The notes under the pieces are model-generated. The model saw only the letters and a program-made list of their open reading frames with translations. It made no database searches and was not told the origin of the DNA. DNA of 15,993 nucleotides from NCBI GenBank assembly GCA_910586105.1, contig CAJUGU010000095.1:1-15993 (forward strand), given 5' to 3'. Positions within the stretch are counted from its first letter, which is position 1, and every line of letters starts with the position of its first letter. The translations under genes were made by a program, and so were the position numbers. Below are positions 1-5,619 of the stretch, piece after piece. The DNA comes from an uncultured Eubacteriales bacterium (GTDB taxonomy: Bacteria; Bacillota; Clostridia; Oscillospirales; Butyricicoccaceae).

Positions 1-144
1 CAAAGGGCGAGAAGGGAGAGCCCGGGCCGGTCGGGCCGCAGGGCGAAACCGGCGAAGCGGGGCCGCAGGGCGCAAAGGGCGAGAAGGGAGAGCCCGGGCC
101 GGTCGGGCCGCAGGGCGAAACCGGCGAGGCGGGGCCGCAGGGCG
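1..144 (+). repeat. Two tandem copies of a 72-bp repeat encoding eight collagen triplets
   Basis: The sequence at 1-72 recurs at 73-144 with a few changes, mainly at the end of the second copy. The period is 72 bp, or 24 residues (eight Gly-X-Y triplets: GEK GEP GPV GPQ GET GEA GPQ GAK/GER). The array continues off the left edge, so its full copy number is unknown. Such arrays can change length by recombination or slippage without breaking the frame. Confidence 0.85.
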
Positions 145-2246
145 AGCGGGGCGAGAAGGGGGAGCCAGGCGAGAAAGGCGAACCCGGCGCGCGGGGGCCG
201 CAAGGAGAGCCCGGAAACACCGCGTTCCGGGTGGACGTGCTGGAAACGCTCTGCGAGGATGTGACGCTGAACGACGCCGCGCCCGCCTACACGTTCCCGG
301 AGCCTGTGACGCTGGACAGCGAAGGGCTGTACCATCTGCATTATGTTTACTATGGAGCAGATGGGAACGTGTCCCCGGCTAACAGCGGCGACCGCTGCGG
401 CAGGCCTGTCGATGGAGCCTGCCGGTTCCTGACCGCCGACGAAGCGAACAGCGTGACCGTGTCCGGGACAGGCATTGCCGACACGTGGCGCGAAAGCGGG
501 TGCTCCAGCCGAATCAGCCTGTATAAGATCGCGCCGGTCGTGCTCGATCCGCTGGAATATGCGGCGCTTGGGCGGGAAGGATACCGGACGACCGCCAGCG
601 GGAGCAACGCCCACGCGGAGGGGAAGGATACGACCGCCAGCGGGAGAAACGCCCACGCGGAGGGGAAGGATACGACCGCCAGCGGGAGCTGTTCCCACGC
701 GGAGGGGGTGAACGGGATCGCCGAAGGGGACTGTTCCCACGTGGAAGGCGGGAAGTTTTCCGACCTTGACGCGAACCGGGCAACCGCCTACGCGGCGCAC
801 GCAGAGGGGTCGAGCGTGCTCGCGTCCGGCCACAGCTCCCACGCGGAGGGGAGCGCTACGACCGCCAGCGGGAGCCGTTCCCACGCGGAGGGGAACAAGA
901 CGGTCGCCAGCGAGGTCTGTTCCCACGCGGAGGGGAGCGCTACGACCGCCAGCGGGAGCTGTTCCCACGCGGAGGGGGTGAACGGGATCGCTGAAGGGAC
1001 TTGCTCTCACGTGGAGGGAGGGTTTTACACAGGCTCCGATGGGAACCGGGCGACCGCCTACGCGGCGCATGCGGAGGGGTCGAGCGTGCTCGCATCCGGC
1101 AGCAGCGCCCACGCGGAGGGCGGCAAGACGACCGCCAGCGGAAGCTGCTCCCACGCGGAGGGGAGCGCTACGACCGCCAGCGAGGTCTGTTCCCACGCGG
1201 AGGGGAACGCTACGACCGCCAGCGGGGCCTATTCCCACGCGGAGGGGGACGGCACGACCGCCAGCGGGGCCTATTCCCACGCGGAGGGGGCGGGCGGGAT
1301 CGCCAAAGGGAGTTGCTCTCACGTGGAGGGAGGGTCCGTCTCCGGCTCCGGTACGAACCAGGCGACCGCCTACGCGGCGCATGCGGAGGGGTCGAGCGTG
1401 CTCGCATCCGGCAGCGCCGCCCACGCGGAGGGAGCCAAGACGACCGCCAGCGGAAGCCGCGCCCACGCGGAGGGGTACGGTACGATCGCCAGCGGGAAGT
1501 ATTCCCACGCAGGGGGGGACATGACGATCGCAGCTGCGCATGCGCAGACCGCGATCGGGCGTTTCAATGTCGAAAGCGCTGTAAGCGACCCCTCTGTTTT
1601 GGACACGTCCGCAATGCTCGTGATCGGCTGCGGGTCCGGCAGCACAGCCAGAGCCAACTGCTTCCGGACGGGAAACAAAGGGACGTTTGCCGTCGGGGCC
1701 TACAACGCGACCGGCGCGGACTATGCCGAGTATTTCCAATGGGCGGACGGCAACCCCGAGGCGGAAGACCGCGTCGGACGGTTCGTAACGCTCGCGGGCG
1801 AGGCGATCCGGCTGGCAGGGCCCGGCGACGGCTTCCTGCTCGGCGTGGTCAGCGGCGCGCCGTCCGTGATCGGCGACGCGTATGACGACCAATGGCACGG
1901 GATGTTCCTGACCGATCTTTACGGGCGTCCCGTCTATGAGGAGCGGGACGCCCCCGCCGAACCGGATCCCGACAGCGGGGGGACGCCCCCGGCAAGGCGC
2001 GAGACCGTGCAGGCGCTGAACCCCGACTATGACAGCGCCCAGACGTATGTCCCGCGCTCCAAACGCCCCGAATGGGCGGCCGTCGGCATGATGGGCAAGC
2101 TGGTCGTCGACGACGACGGCAGCTGCGCGCCCGACGGATGGTGTACCGCCGGCGCGGGCGGGATCGCGACCGCCGCCGGAACGCCCACCCGCTTCCGGGT
2201 GTTGGCGCGGCTGGATGCGAACCATATCCGGGTGCTGGTATTGTGA
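1..2246 (+). CDS. Phage tail-fibre/appendage protein with collagen-like repeats, YadA-head-like repeats and C-terminal Peptidase_G2-type domain (5' partial)
   Basis: The reading frame is open from the left edge (first full codon at 3), so a GTG at 231 is not the true start. Codons 3 to 221 encode Gly-X-Y collagen-like triplets (GEK, GEP, GPV, GPQ, GET). A non-repetitive segment follows to about 585. From 586 to 1545 come some twenty copies of a 14-residue unit of the form SHAEG-x-x-TTASG, like the trimeric YadA/Hep_Hag head. From about 1546 the C-terminus includes GADYAEYFQWADGN, EDRVGRFVTLAGE, LGVVSGAPSVIGD and LTDLYGRPVYE. These match the Peptidase_G2 autoproteolytic, intramolecular-chaperone domain known from Bacillus phage neck appendages, which trims itself off after the fibre trimerises. 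By inference this is a trimeric receptor-binding fibre. It lies directly upstream of the lysis genes, the usual place for tail fibres. The N-terminal, virion-attached part is outside the window. Confidence 0.85.
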   Translation, partial: KGEKGEPGPVGPQGETGEAGPQGAKGEKGEPGPVGPQGETGEAGPQGERGEKGEPGEKGEPGARGPQGEPGNTAFRVDVLETLCEDVTLNDAAPAYTFPEPVTLDSEGLYHLHYVYYGADGNVSPANSGDRCGRPVDGACRFLTADEANSVTVSGTGIADTWRESGCSSRISLYKIAPVVLDPLEYAALGREGYRTTASGSNAHAEGKDTTASGRNAHAEGKDTTASGSCSHAEGVNGIAEGDCSHVEGGKFSDLDANRATAYAAHAEGSSVLASGHSSHAEGSATTASGSRSHAEGNKTVASEVCSHAEGSATTASGSCSHAEGVNGIAEGTCSHVEGGFYTGSDGNRATAYAAHAEGSSVLASGSSAHAEGGKTTASGSCSHAEGSATTASEVCSHAEGNATTASGAYSHAEGDGTTASGAYSHAEGAGGIAKGSCSHVEGGSVSGSGTNQATAYAAHAEGSSVLASGSAAHAEGAKTTASGSRAHAEGYGTIASGKYSHAGGDMTIAAAHAQTAIGRFNVESAVSDPSVLDTSAMLVIGCGSGSTARANCFRTGNKGTFAVGAYNATGADYAEYFQWADGNPEAEDRVGRFVTLAGEAIRLAGPGDGFLLGVVSGAPSVIGDAYDDQWHGMFLTDLYGRPVYEERDAPAEPDPDSGGTPPARRETVQALNPDYDSAQTYVPRSKRPEWAAVGMMGKLVVDDDGSCAPDGWCTAGAGGIATAAGTPTRFRVLARLDANHIRVLVL
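586..1545 (+). repeat. In-frame 42-bp repeat array (HAEG/TTASG units) with a higher-order repeat
   Basis: Short units centred on the DNA words CACGCGGAGGGG and ACGACCGCCAGCG recur every 42 bp. On top of this, a block of about 123 bp appears three times, at about 708-831, 978-1101 and 1290-1413. Each encodes GIAEG/GIAKG, CSHVEGG, a variable stretch of 6 to 8 residues, then ATAYAAHAEGSSVLASG. The variable stretches are KFSDLDANR, FYTGSDGNR and SVSGSGTNQ. The array is protein-coding and is not a CRISPR, since there are no unique spacers. Confidence 0.85.
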
Positions 2247-2272
2247 ATTGCTTTGAATGGAGGTTTCAGATC

Positions 2273-2752
2273 ATGGAAAAAGTTAATCAGGTGAAAGGGG
2301 CCGCGGCTGCGGCTGTTGCGGCGCTGACTGCGCTGTGGGGTTGGTTTGGATGGCTCGTGGTCGCGCTCGTCGCGCTGATGGCGGTGGATTATGCCTGCGG
2401 GACGGCGATTGCCGTTAAAAATCATGCGTGGAGCTCGGAGACCGCGCGCACCGGGATCTGGCACAAGTGCGGCTGCGTGCTCGCCGTCGGCGTGGCCGGG
2501 ATGGCCGACCTGCTGATCGGCGGGATCGCCGGGAACCTGCCGGTCGTATTGCCGTTTGAGTATACGGTGCTGTTCTGTCCGTTGGTCGTGGCGTGGTACA
2601 TATTAACCGAAATGGGCAGCATTTTAGAACACGCGGTCAGCATGGGCGGGCCGGTGCCTGCATGGCTGCGCGGGATCCTTGCGCTGACGATGGACGCCGT
2701 CAACGACGCCGGGGAGCATTTGCTGGATGGAGGCGGTAAGGATGGAGATTAA
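2273..2752 (+). CDS. Phage holin (toxin-secretion/phage-lysis holin type)
   Basis: This 159-aa hydrophobic protein has membrane segments at about residues 9-45 (AAAAAVAALTALWGWFGWLV, then VALVALMAVDYACGT), 65-85 (CVLAVGVAGMADLLIGGIAG) and 90-112. The arrangement, with a VALMAVDYACGT-like first helix pair, an SSETARTGIWHK linker and a WYILTEMGSILEHA segment, fits the TcdE/Cph1-type holin family of Firmicutes phages. Holins form lesions in the cytoplasmic membrane that release the endolysin at the end of the lytic cycle. The start ATG has a GGAGG at 2259-2263, nine bases upstream. The gene begins 26 bases after the fibre gene and overlaps the amidase start by 11 bases, which suggests co-transcription and translational coupling. 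I am confident of the role and less so of the exact family. Confidence 0.82.
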   Translation: MEKVNQVKGAAAAAVAALTALWGWFGWLVVALVALMAVDYACGTAIAVKNHAWSSETARTGIWHKCGCVLAVGVAGMADLLIGGIAGNLPVVLPFEYTVLFCPLVVAWYILTEMGSILEHAVSMGGPVPAWLRGILALTMDAVNDAGEHLLDGGGKDGD

Positions 2753-3407
2753 CGTAAAGATCGCCCGCACGGATAACTTCGGAGCCCTTCGAGCGGTGGA
2801 AACGATCCGATTTATTGCAGTACATTATACCGGAAACCGGGGGGACACCGCGAAAAATAATGCGGATTATTTCGCACGGGAACGGGTCGGAGCGTCTGCG
2901 CATTATTTTGTTGACGAGGCGGAGGTTTGGCAATCCGTTCCGGACGAGCGGATCGCATGGCACGTCGGAGCCGGCAAGTATTATCACCCGGAGTGCCGCA
3001 ATGCGAACAGCGTCGGCGTGGAAATCTGTATGCAGGACAAGCAGGGGACGCTGCGGCAGGCCAGTATCGACCGCGCCGCCGCGCTGGTGCGGGAGCTGAT
3101 GCGGCGTTACAGTATCCCGATCGAGCGCGTCGTGCGTCATTACGATGTAACGCATAAACTATGCCCTGCGCCAATGGTAAGCGACCCGACGCTGTGGCAG
3201 GCATTCCAACGGCAACTGGTTGAGGAGGTGGAAAACGACATGAAATACTATGAGACAATCAACGAGATCCCGGCGGGCGAGCTGCGCGACACGGTGCAGC
3301 TGCTGATCGACCGCAAAGCGATTGCCGGTAACGGCTCCGGCCTGCATCTGTCCGAGGACATGGTGCGGATGATGGTGTATAACCGCCGGATGGGGCTGTA
3401 CAAGTAG
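2742..3407 (+). CDS. N-acetylmuramoyl-L-alanine amidase (Amidase_2/PGRP fold), phage endolysin
   Basis: This 221-aa protein would cleave the bond between N-acetylmuramic acid and L-alanine in peptidoglycan, releasing phage from the host. The N-terminal domain (about residues 15-150) has the Amidase_2 pattern: FIAVHYTGN with zinc ligand H28, ASAHYFVDE (H54), WHVGAGKYY (H74), NSVGVEIC with E94, and RHYDVTHKLCPAP with ligands H133 and C141. The C-terminal part (about 170-221, ELRDTVQLLIDRKAIAGNG and LSEDMVRMMVYNR) looks like a short wall-binding or accessory module common on such endolysins. An in-frame ATG at 2727 is possible, but ATG 2742 has GGAGG at 2729-2733 at ideal spacing, so I chose it. 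There is no signal peptide, as expected for a holin-dependent endolysin. Confidence 0.92.
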   Translation: MEINVKIARTDNFGALRAVETIRFIAVHYTGNRGDTAKNNADYFARERVGASAHYFVDEAEVWQSVPDERIAWHVGAGKYYHPECRNANSVGVEICMQDKQGTLRQASIDRAAALVRELMRRYSIPIERVVRHYDVTHKLCPAPMVSDPTLWQAFQRQLVEEVENDMKYYETINEIPAGELRDTVQLLIDRKAIAGNGSGLHLSEDMVRMMVYNRRMGLYK

Positions 3408-3414
3408 CACGAAG

Positions 3415-3450
3415 ACCGCCGAGGGTAGTTAGCCCTCGGCGGTTTCTTTG
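3415..3450 (+). terminator. Rho-independent terminator after the lysis genes
   Basis: ACCGCCGAGGG (3415-3425) pairs perfectly with CCCTCGGCGGT (3433-3443) across a 7-base loop, followed by TTTCTTTG. It sits 7 bases after the amidase stop codon. It also spans the stop codon of the convergent minus-strand gene at 3429. Confidence 0.85.
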
Positions 3451-3629
3451 TCACGCTTCATCGTTTCCTTTATCGCCCGGCCAATGAAGGCGTTGACGCT
3501 CTCCCCGCGGGCGGCGGCGTGGGCTTGTATCGCGTCTCGCTGCTCCGATGTCGCCCTGAACTCCAGACGAATGAATTTTGACATATAATTTTTCTGTGCC
3601 CGTTTCTGAGCTTCCGTTTTTTCTGTCAT
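3429..3629 (-). CDS. Small ribbon-helix-helix (Arc/CopG-like) DNA-binding protein
   Basis: This 66-aa protein has a charged N-terminal arm (MTEKTEAQKRAQKNYMSK), a short beta-strand (FIRLEFRATSEQ, residues 19-30) and two predicted helices (EQRDAIQAHAAARG and SVNAFIGRAIKETMKR). That is the strand-helix-helix layout of RHH regulators, and GESVNAFIGRAI matches the usual G-x-S-x-N-x-f-I turn. An upstream ATG at 3647 exists, but ATG 3629 has GGAGGTG (3635-3641) five bases away, so the longer form would translate its own ribosome site. The gene runs against the lysis operon and diverges from a 44-aa gene. Repeated CCGGTAGA sites in the shared control region suggest it represses both promoters. It could instead be a toxin-antitoxin antitoxin, but no toxin gene is adjacent. 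Confidence 0.75.
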   Translation of the reverse strand: MTEKTEAQKRAQKNYMSKFIRLEFRATSEQRDAIQAHAAARGESVNAFIGRAIKETMKRDKETAEG

Positions 3630-3647
3630 AATCGCACCTCCACACAT

Positions 3648-3653
3648 AGTATA
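3648..3653 (-). promoter_or_regulatory. Extended -10 promoter of the RHH gene
   Basis: Read on the minus strand, TATACT (3653 to 3648) is preceded by TGA, giving an extended -10 (TGATATACT). The -35 position, 17 bp upstream (3671-3676), has no consensus hexamer and lies inside the palindrome CTACCGGTAG. A protein bound there would cover the -35 region. Confidence 0.55.
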
Positions 3654-3667
3654 TCACAAATCAGAAC

Positions 3668-3741
3668 CTACCGGTAGATAAAGATAAACAAATATTCCGG
3701 TAGATGTTTGTGGAATCTGCTCATTGATATCTTCCGGTAGA
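3668..3741. promoter_or_regulatory. Three CCGGTAGA sites, candidate RHH operator array
   Basis: CCGGTAGA occurs at 3671-3678, 3697-3704 and 3734-3741. The first is extended into a perfect 10-bp palindrome, CTACCGGTAG (3668-3677). The other two share the 10-mer TTCCGGTAGA. The first lies over the -35 region of the minus-strand promoter, and the third lies between the -35 and -10 of the plus-strand promoter. This placement suits repression of both divergent genes by the adjacent RHH protein. The regulator assignment is inference. Confidence 0.55.
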
Positions 3742-3752
3742 CATATTATAAT
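3724..3752 (+). promoter_or_regulatory. Sigma-A-type promoter of the 44-aa gene
   Basis: TTGATA (3724-3729) and a perfect TATAAT (3747-3752) are separated by 17 bp. A second TATAAT overlaps at 3752-3757. The start of transcription would be near 3760, giving a leader of about 50 bases before the ATG at 3809. Confidence 0.75.
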
Positions 3753-3808
3753 ATAATTACAGCAGGGGAGAAACACCCAAGCGAGTACATCGGGCAGGAG
3801 GAGAAAGG

Positions 3809-3943
3809 ATGGATCAAGACAATATGTCACAGGCAGAGTTGATTATTTTCCTGGAAACGCTGGCGGAAAACGTCGAGTTCAAAGCGGAAACCGGAAAGGA
3901 AGCTGCTGAAATCATCCGCGATAAAATTAAGCAGCTCAAGTAA
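3809..3943 (+). CDS. 44-aa conserved-looking small protein of unknown function
   Basis: ATG at 3809 follows AGGAGGAG (3796-3803) by five bases. The frame encodes a 44-residue acidic/basic peptide beginning MDQDNMSQAELIIFLETLAE and ending in EIIRDKIKQLK. It has no cysteine, no signal peptide and no membrane segment. It is predicted to be almost wholly helical, as two amphipathic helices (about residues 8-20 and 28-43) around a KAETG turn, so it may bind a partner protein. A strong promoter, a good ribosome site and a hairpin right after the stop support a real gene. I do not recognise a family. By position, as the divergent partner of the RHH gene at the element's end, it could be a phage-encoded modulator. 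Confidence 0.65.
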   Translation: MDQDNMSQAELIIFLETLAENVEFKAETGKEAAEIIRDKIKQLK

Positions 3944-3981
3944 AAAAGATAGCCGCTCACCCTTCACAGTAACGGCTATCT
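3942..3981 (-). terminator. Hairpin with minus-strand U-tract after the 44-aa gene
   Basis: AGATAGCCG (3947-3955) pairs with CGGCTATCT (3973-3981) around a 17-base loop. On the minus strand the stem is followed by six Ts (3947 to 3942), so it works best as a terminator of leftward transcription. On the plus strand there is no U-tract. It may shield the operator region from transcripts entering from the right. Confidence 0.5.
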
Positions 3982-3992
3982 AAGCAACAAAC

Positions 3993-4020
3993 GGCGGTCA
4001 GAGCCTGCCATCTGGCCGCC
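3993..4020. repeat. 10-bp hairpin of unknown role
   Basis: GGCGGTCAGA (3993-4002) pairs with TCTGGCCGCC (4011-4020) with one G-T wobble and an 8-base loop. There is no T-run on either side. It follows the previous hairpin by 11 bases, so the two form a tandem pair. The role is unclear. Confidence 0.4.
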
Positions 4021-4149
4021 TCCATTATAACAGAGTAAGGCGCATAAATCAAGGAGGCATAAGGGGGCGGCTTAACCTTAATTTGGGATGTTGCACCTAT
4101 TGTTGCACCGTCTGCTATTACGCCCTATCTCAGCCGAAACGCTCGGTGA

Positions 4150-4353
4150 CTGGCAGTCAAGAGGTCAAAGGAAGATCACCTCCGCCTGCGGGATTGCCTC
4201 ATGGGCATTCAAGGGCGGTTTGTGCTGTCCTACAACGACTGCCCCTTCGTCCGTGAACTGTATCAGGGGTTTATAATCGAGACGCTGGCACGTTTACATA
4301 ACCTGAAACCCAGCGAAACCTACCACGAGTTGCTAATTCGGAACTATGAGTGA
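4150..4353 (+). pseudogene. C-terminal fragment of a D12-class DNA adenine methylase (Dam-like)
   Basis: The frame ending at TGA 4351-4353 reads SKEDHLRLRDCLMGIQGRF, then VLSYNDCPFVRELYQGF, and ends ELLIRNYE. This matches the C-terminal end of D12-class N6-adenine methylases (EEDHxxLRDxL, KGKFLLSYND, ELLIxNY). An in-frame TGA at 4147-4149 closes it upstream, and no upstream frame carries the SAM-binding FxGxG or the DPPY catalytic motif, so only about the last 65 residues remain. There is no ribosome site or credible start. It is best read as a relic of a phage methylase at the element's edge. A bidirectional hairpin follows at once. Confidence 0.75.
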
Positions 4354-5423
4354 AAACGCCAAAACAGCCCCTTACAAGGGGCTGTTTTTGAAAGAAAAAC
4401 GGTATTGCTGAAAATAGAGAAGATAGGGGAATATCTTCGTGGCAGCGGCCAGTCATAGCCATAATTAGGGACGCCCATGAAGATCCGGTCGGGTGGGATC
4501 ACCGAGGTCGCAAACCGCAGCACCTGCTCGACCTTGTTCACCGGCGCGACCGCCATCGGCTCGCTTCGGGAGTAACCCCATTCATACGTCATCAAAAGCA
4601 CGTCCCGCGACGCGCGTCCGAGCGCGCTGTAGTCGTGCGCCTCGTATAACAGCCCCGGCTGGTCCGCCGACGTCTTCGGCGCAAGCGCCGTCATGACCGA
4701 CAGCCCCGAAGGCGTCAGGCTCGCGTTCAGGTTCGCGATGAATTCGCTGTAGGCGTTGGCGTCCCCCTGCGGGATATATTCAAAGTCTACGTCGACTCCC
4801 GCATACCCCCGCGAAAGCAGTTCCCGCTGGAGGTTGCCTGTCAGCGCCCGCTGCTCCGCCGGGTCGTTCAGAAGCCGGTGCGCCTGCTCGCTCGAAAATT
4901 GCCCTTGCGCATTGATCGTCGTCAGCACCATCAGCGGCTGGACGCCGAATTCCCGCGCCGTTGCGACGATCTCCCGGTCGTTCTGCGAAAGCAGGCTGCC
5001 GTCCGGCTGGAACCCGTAGGAGAATACCGACAGGTAGGTCAGATACGGCAGTGTTTTGCGCAGGACCTGCCGGTTGATGTTTGGATAGGCATAACCGTTT
5101 ACCGCCAGCTTGCCGATCTTTTCCTGTGTGTACGAAATGATCAGCCCCTGCCCCGGATACAGCCGGTCGTTGCCGTTGAGCTGCGGGTTGTTCTGCCAAA
5201 GCGTGTTTACCGTCGTGCCGAACCGCACCGCGATATCTCCTAATGTATCCCCCGGCTGCACCGTGTACAGCTGCTTCGGATACTGGATCACCAGCGCCTG
5301 CCCCGGGGTCAGCTTTGCCGGGTTGCTCAGCCCGTTTTGGGTGATAATACGTTCCGGCGGCACATGGTGCCCGCGCGCGATCGTATAGACCGAGTCCCCC
5401 GGTTGTACGACATATATGGTCAT
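4344..5423 (-). CDS. LysM-GH18 spore-lytic/germination-type glycosidase (YaaH/SleL-like), 3'-truncated by the element
   Basis: The surviving protein has 359 residues. Two LysM peptidoglycan-binding modules (residues 2-47 and 52-97, each with the VQPGD start) precede a GH18 domain from about 107. The GH18 catalytic motif is intact as DVDFE (residues 211-215, acid/base E215), followed by VMTALAPK and VLLMTYEWGY. Such two-LysM GH18 proteins in spore formers (YaaH, SleL) cut cortex peptidoglycan during germination or sit in the coat. Full-length relatives run about 420-430 residues. Here, after GVPNYGYDWPLP (P328), the last 31 residues are unrelated, so roughly 90 C-terminal residues are missing. 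ATG 5423 has AAGGTGG eight bases upstream and is preferred over GTG 5435. It is probably non-functional unless the element excises. Confidence 0.88.
   Translation of the reverse strand: MTIYVVQPGDSVYTIARGHHVPPERIITQNGLSNPAKLTPGQALVIQYPKQLYTVQPGDTLGDIAVRFGTTVNTLWQNNPQLNGNDRLYPGQGLIISYTQEKIGKLAVNGYAYPNINRQVLRKTLPYLTYLSVFSYGFQPDGSLLSQNDREIVATAREFGVQPLMVLTTINAQGQFSSEQAHRLLNDPAEQRALTGNLQRELLSRGYAGVDVDFEYIPQGDANAYSEFIANLNASLTPSGLSVMTALAPKTSADQPGLLYEAHDYSALGRASRDVLLMTYEWGYSRSEPMAVAPVNKVEQVLRFATSVIPPDRIFMGVPNYGYDWPLPRRYSPIFSIFSNTVFLSKTAPCKGLFWRFHS
4361..4389 (+). terminator. Rho-independent terminator at the right end of the element
   Basis: AAAACAGCCCC (4361-4371) pairs with GGGGCTGTTTT (4378-4388) around a 6-base loop and runs into T-tract TTTTT. 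It would end transcripts of the methylase gene. With the As on the left it can also act on minus-strand transcripts of the truncated LysM-GH18 gene. There it lies before that frame's stop codon (4344-4346). Confidence 0.85.
4390..4445. other. Putative attachment site / insertion junction (attR) of the phage element
   Basis: Reading leftward, the LysM-GH18 gene keeps family sequence through GVPNYGYDWPLP (ending at about 4440). It then changes to an AT-richer, unrelated coding tail. Immediately to the left are a phage-type methylase relic and the prophage lysis genes. Together these put the junction near 4435-4445. The core sequence cannot be defined without the left end of the element. Confidence 0.5.
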
Positions 5424-5451
5424 AGGAAAATCCACCTTTCGCTTTTTGATT

Positions 5452-5479
5452 CATCCTATGCCGCCCCGGCCCGATCGGT
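5452..5479 (-). promoter_or_regulatory. Possible SigK-like promoter of the LysM-GH18 gene
   Basis: On the minus strand, CATAGGATG (5460 to 5452) is one base off the mother-cell SigK -10 pattern CATA-NNN-TA. An AC dinucleotide (5479-5478) lies 17 bp upstream, where the SigK -35 is expected. The pattern is short and could occur by chance. No sigma-A promoter is obvious for this gene. Confidence 0.22.
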
Positions 5480-5531
5480 GCAGGGCGGAAAATTTTGCCC
5501 ATCCCGCGCCGGTTTTTGCTTGTTCCCTGTA

Positions 5532-5561
5532 TTGACAGCCGCCTTGCATATGGTGTACAAT
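5532..5561 (+). promoter_or_regulatory. Sigma-A promoter of the degV-family gene
   Basis: A perfect TTGACA (5532-5537) and TACAAT (5556-5561) are separated by 18 bp. Transcription would begin near 5568. That rules out the ATGs at 5560 and 5563 as starts of the downstream gene. Confidence 0.78.
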
Positions 5562-5619
5562 GATGAAAAGTGGTTTTTATCACTGTATGAAATGGTTTCA
5601 AAGAATCGAGGACATGTTT

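Noticed and set aside
586..1545. CRISPR array in the regularly repeated region
   Set aside because: The repeats are in-frame protein-coding units of a head domain with similar sequence throughout. There are no unique spacers and no cas genes.
1001..1885. Arg-rich open frames overlapping the tail fibre on both strands
   Set aside because: They are shadows created by the GC-rich repeat. Their composition is low-complexity and they have no ribosome sites.
231..2246. GTG at 231 as the start of the tail-fibre gene
   Set aside because: The same frame is open to the left edge and encodes regular Gly-X-Y collagen triplets from codon 3 to 221, and there is no ribosome site before 231.
4069..4149. 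Short frame reading DVAPIVAPSAITPYLSRNAR as the end of an integrase
   Set aside because: It is closed by stops at both ends after about 26 codons and shows no tyrosine- or serine-recombinase catalytic motif, so the resemblance is too weak to call.
4088..4276. 62-codon plus-strand frame starting MLHLLLHRLL
   Set aside because: It has no ribosome site or family resemblance, and its second half overlaps the methylase relic in a different frame.
5560..5619. Upstream ATGs (5560, 5563) for the DegV-family protein
   Set aside because: They lie in or before the transcription start predicted from TTGACA-18-TACAAT, and the DegV fold begins at MKIRITTESS.
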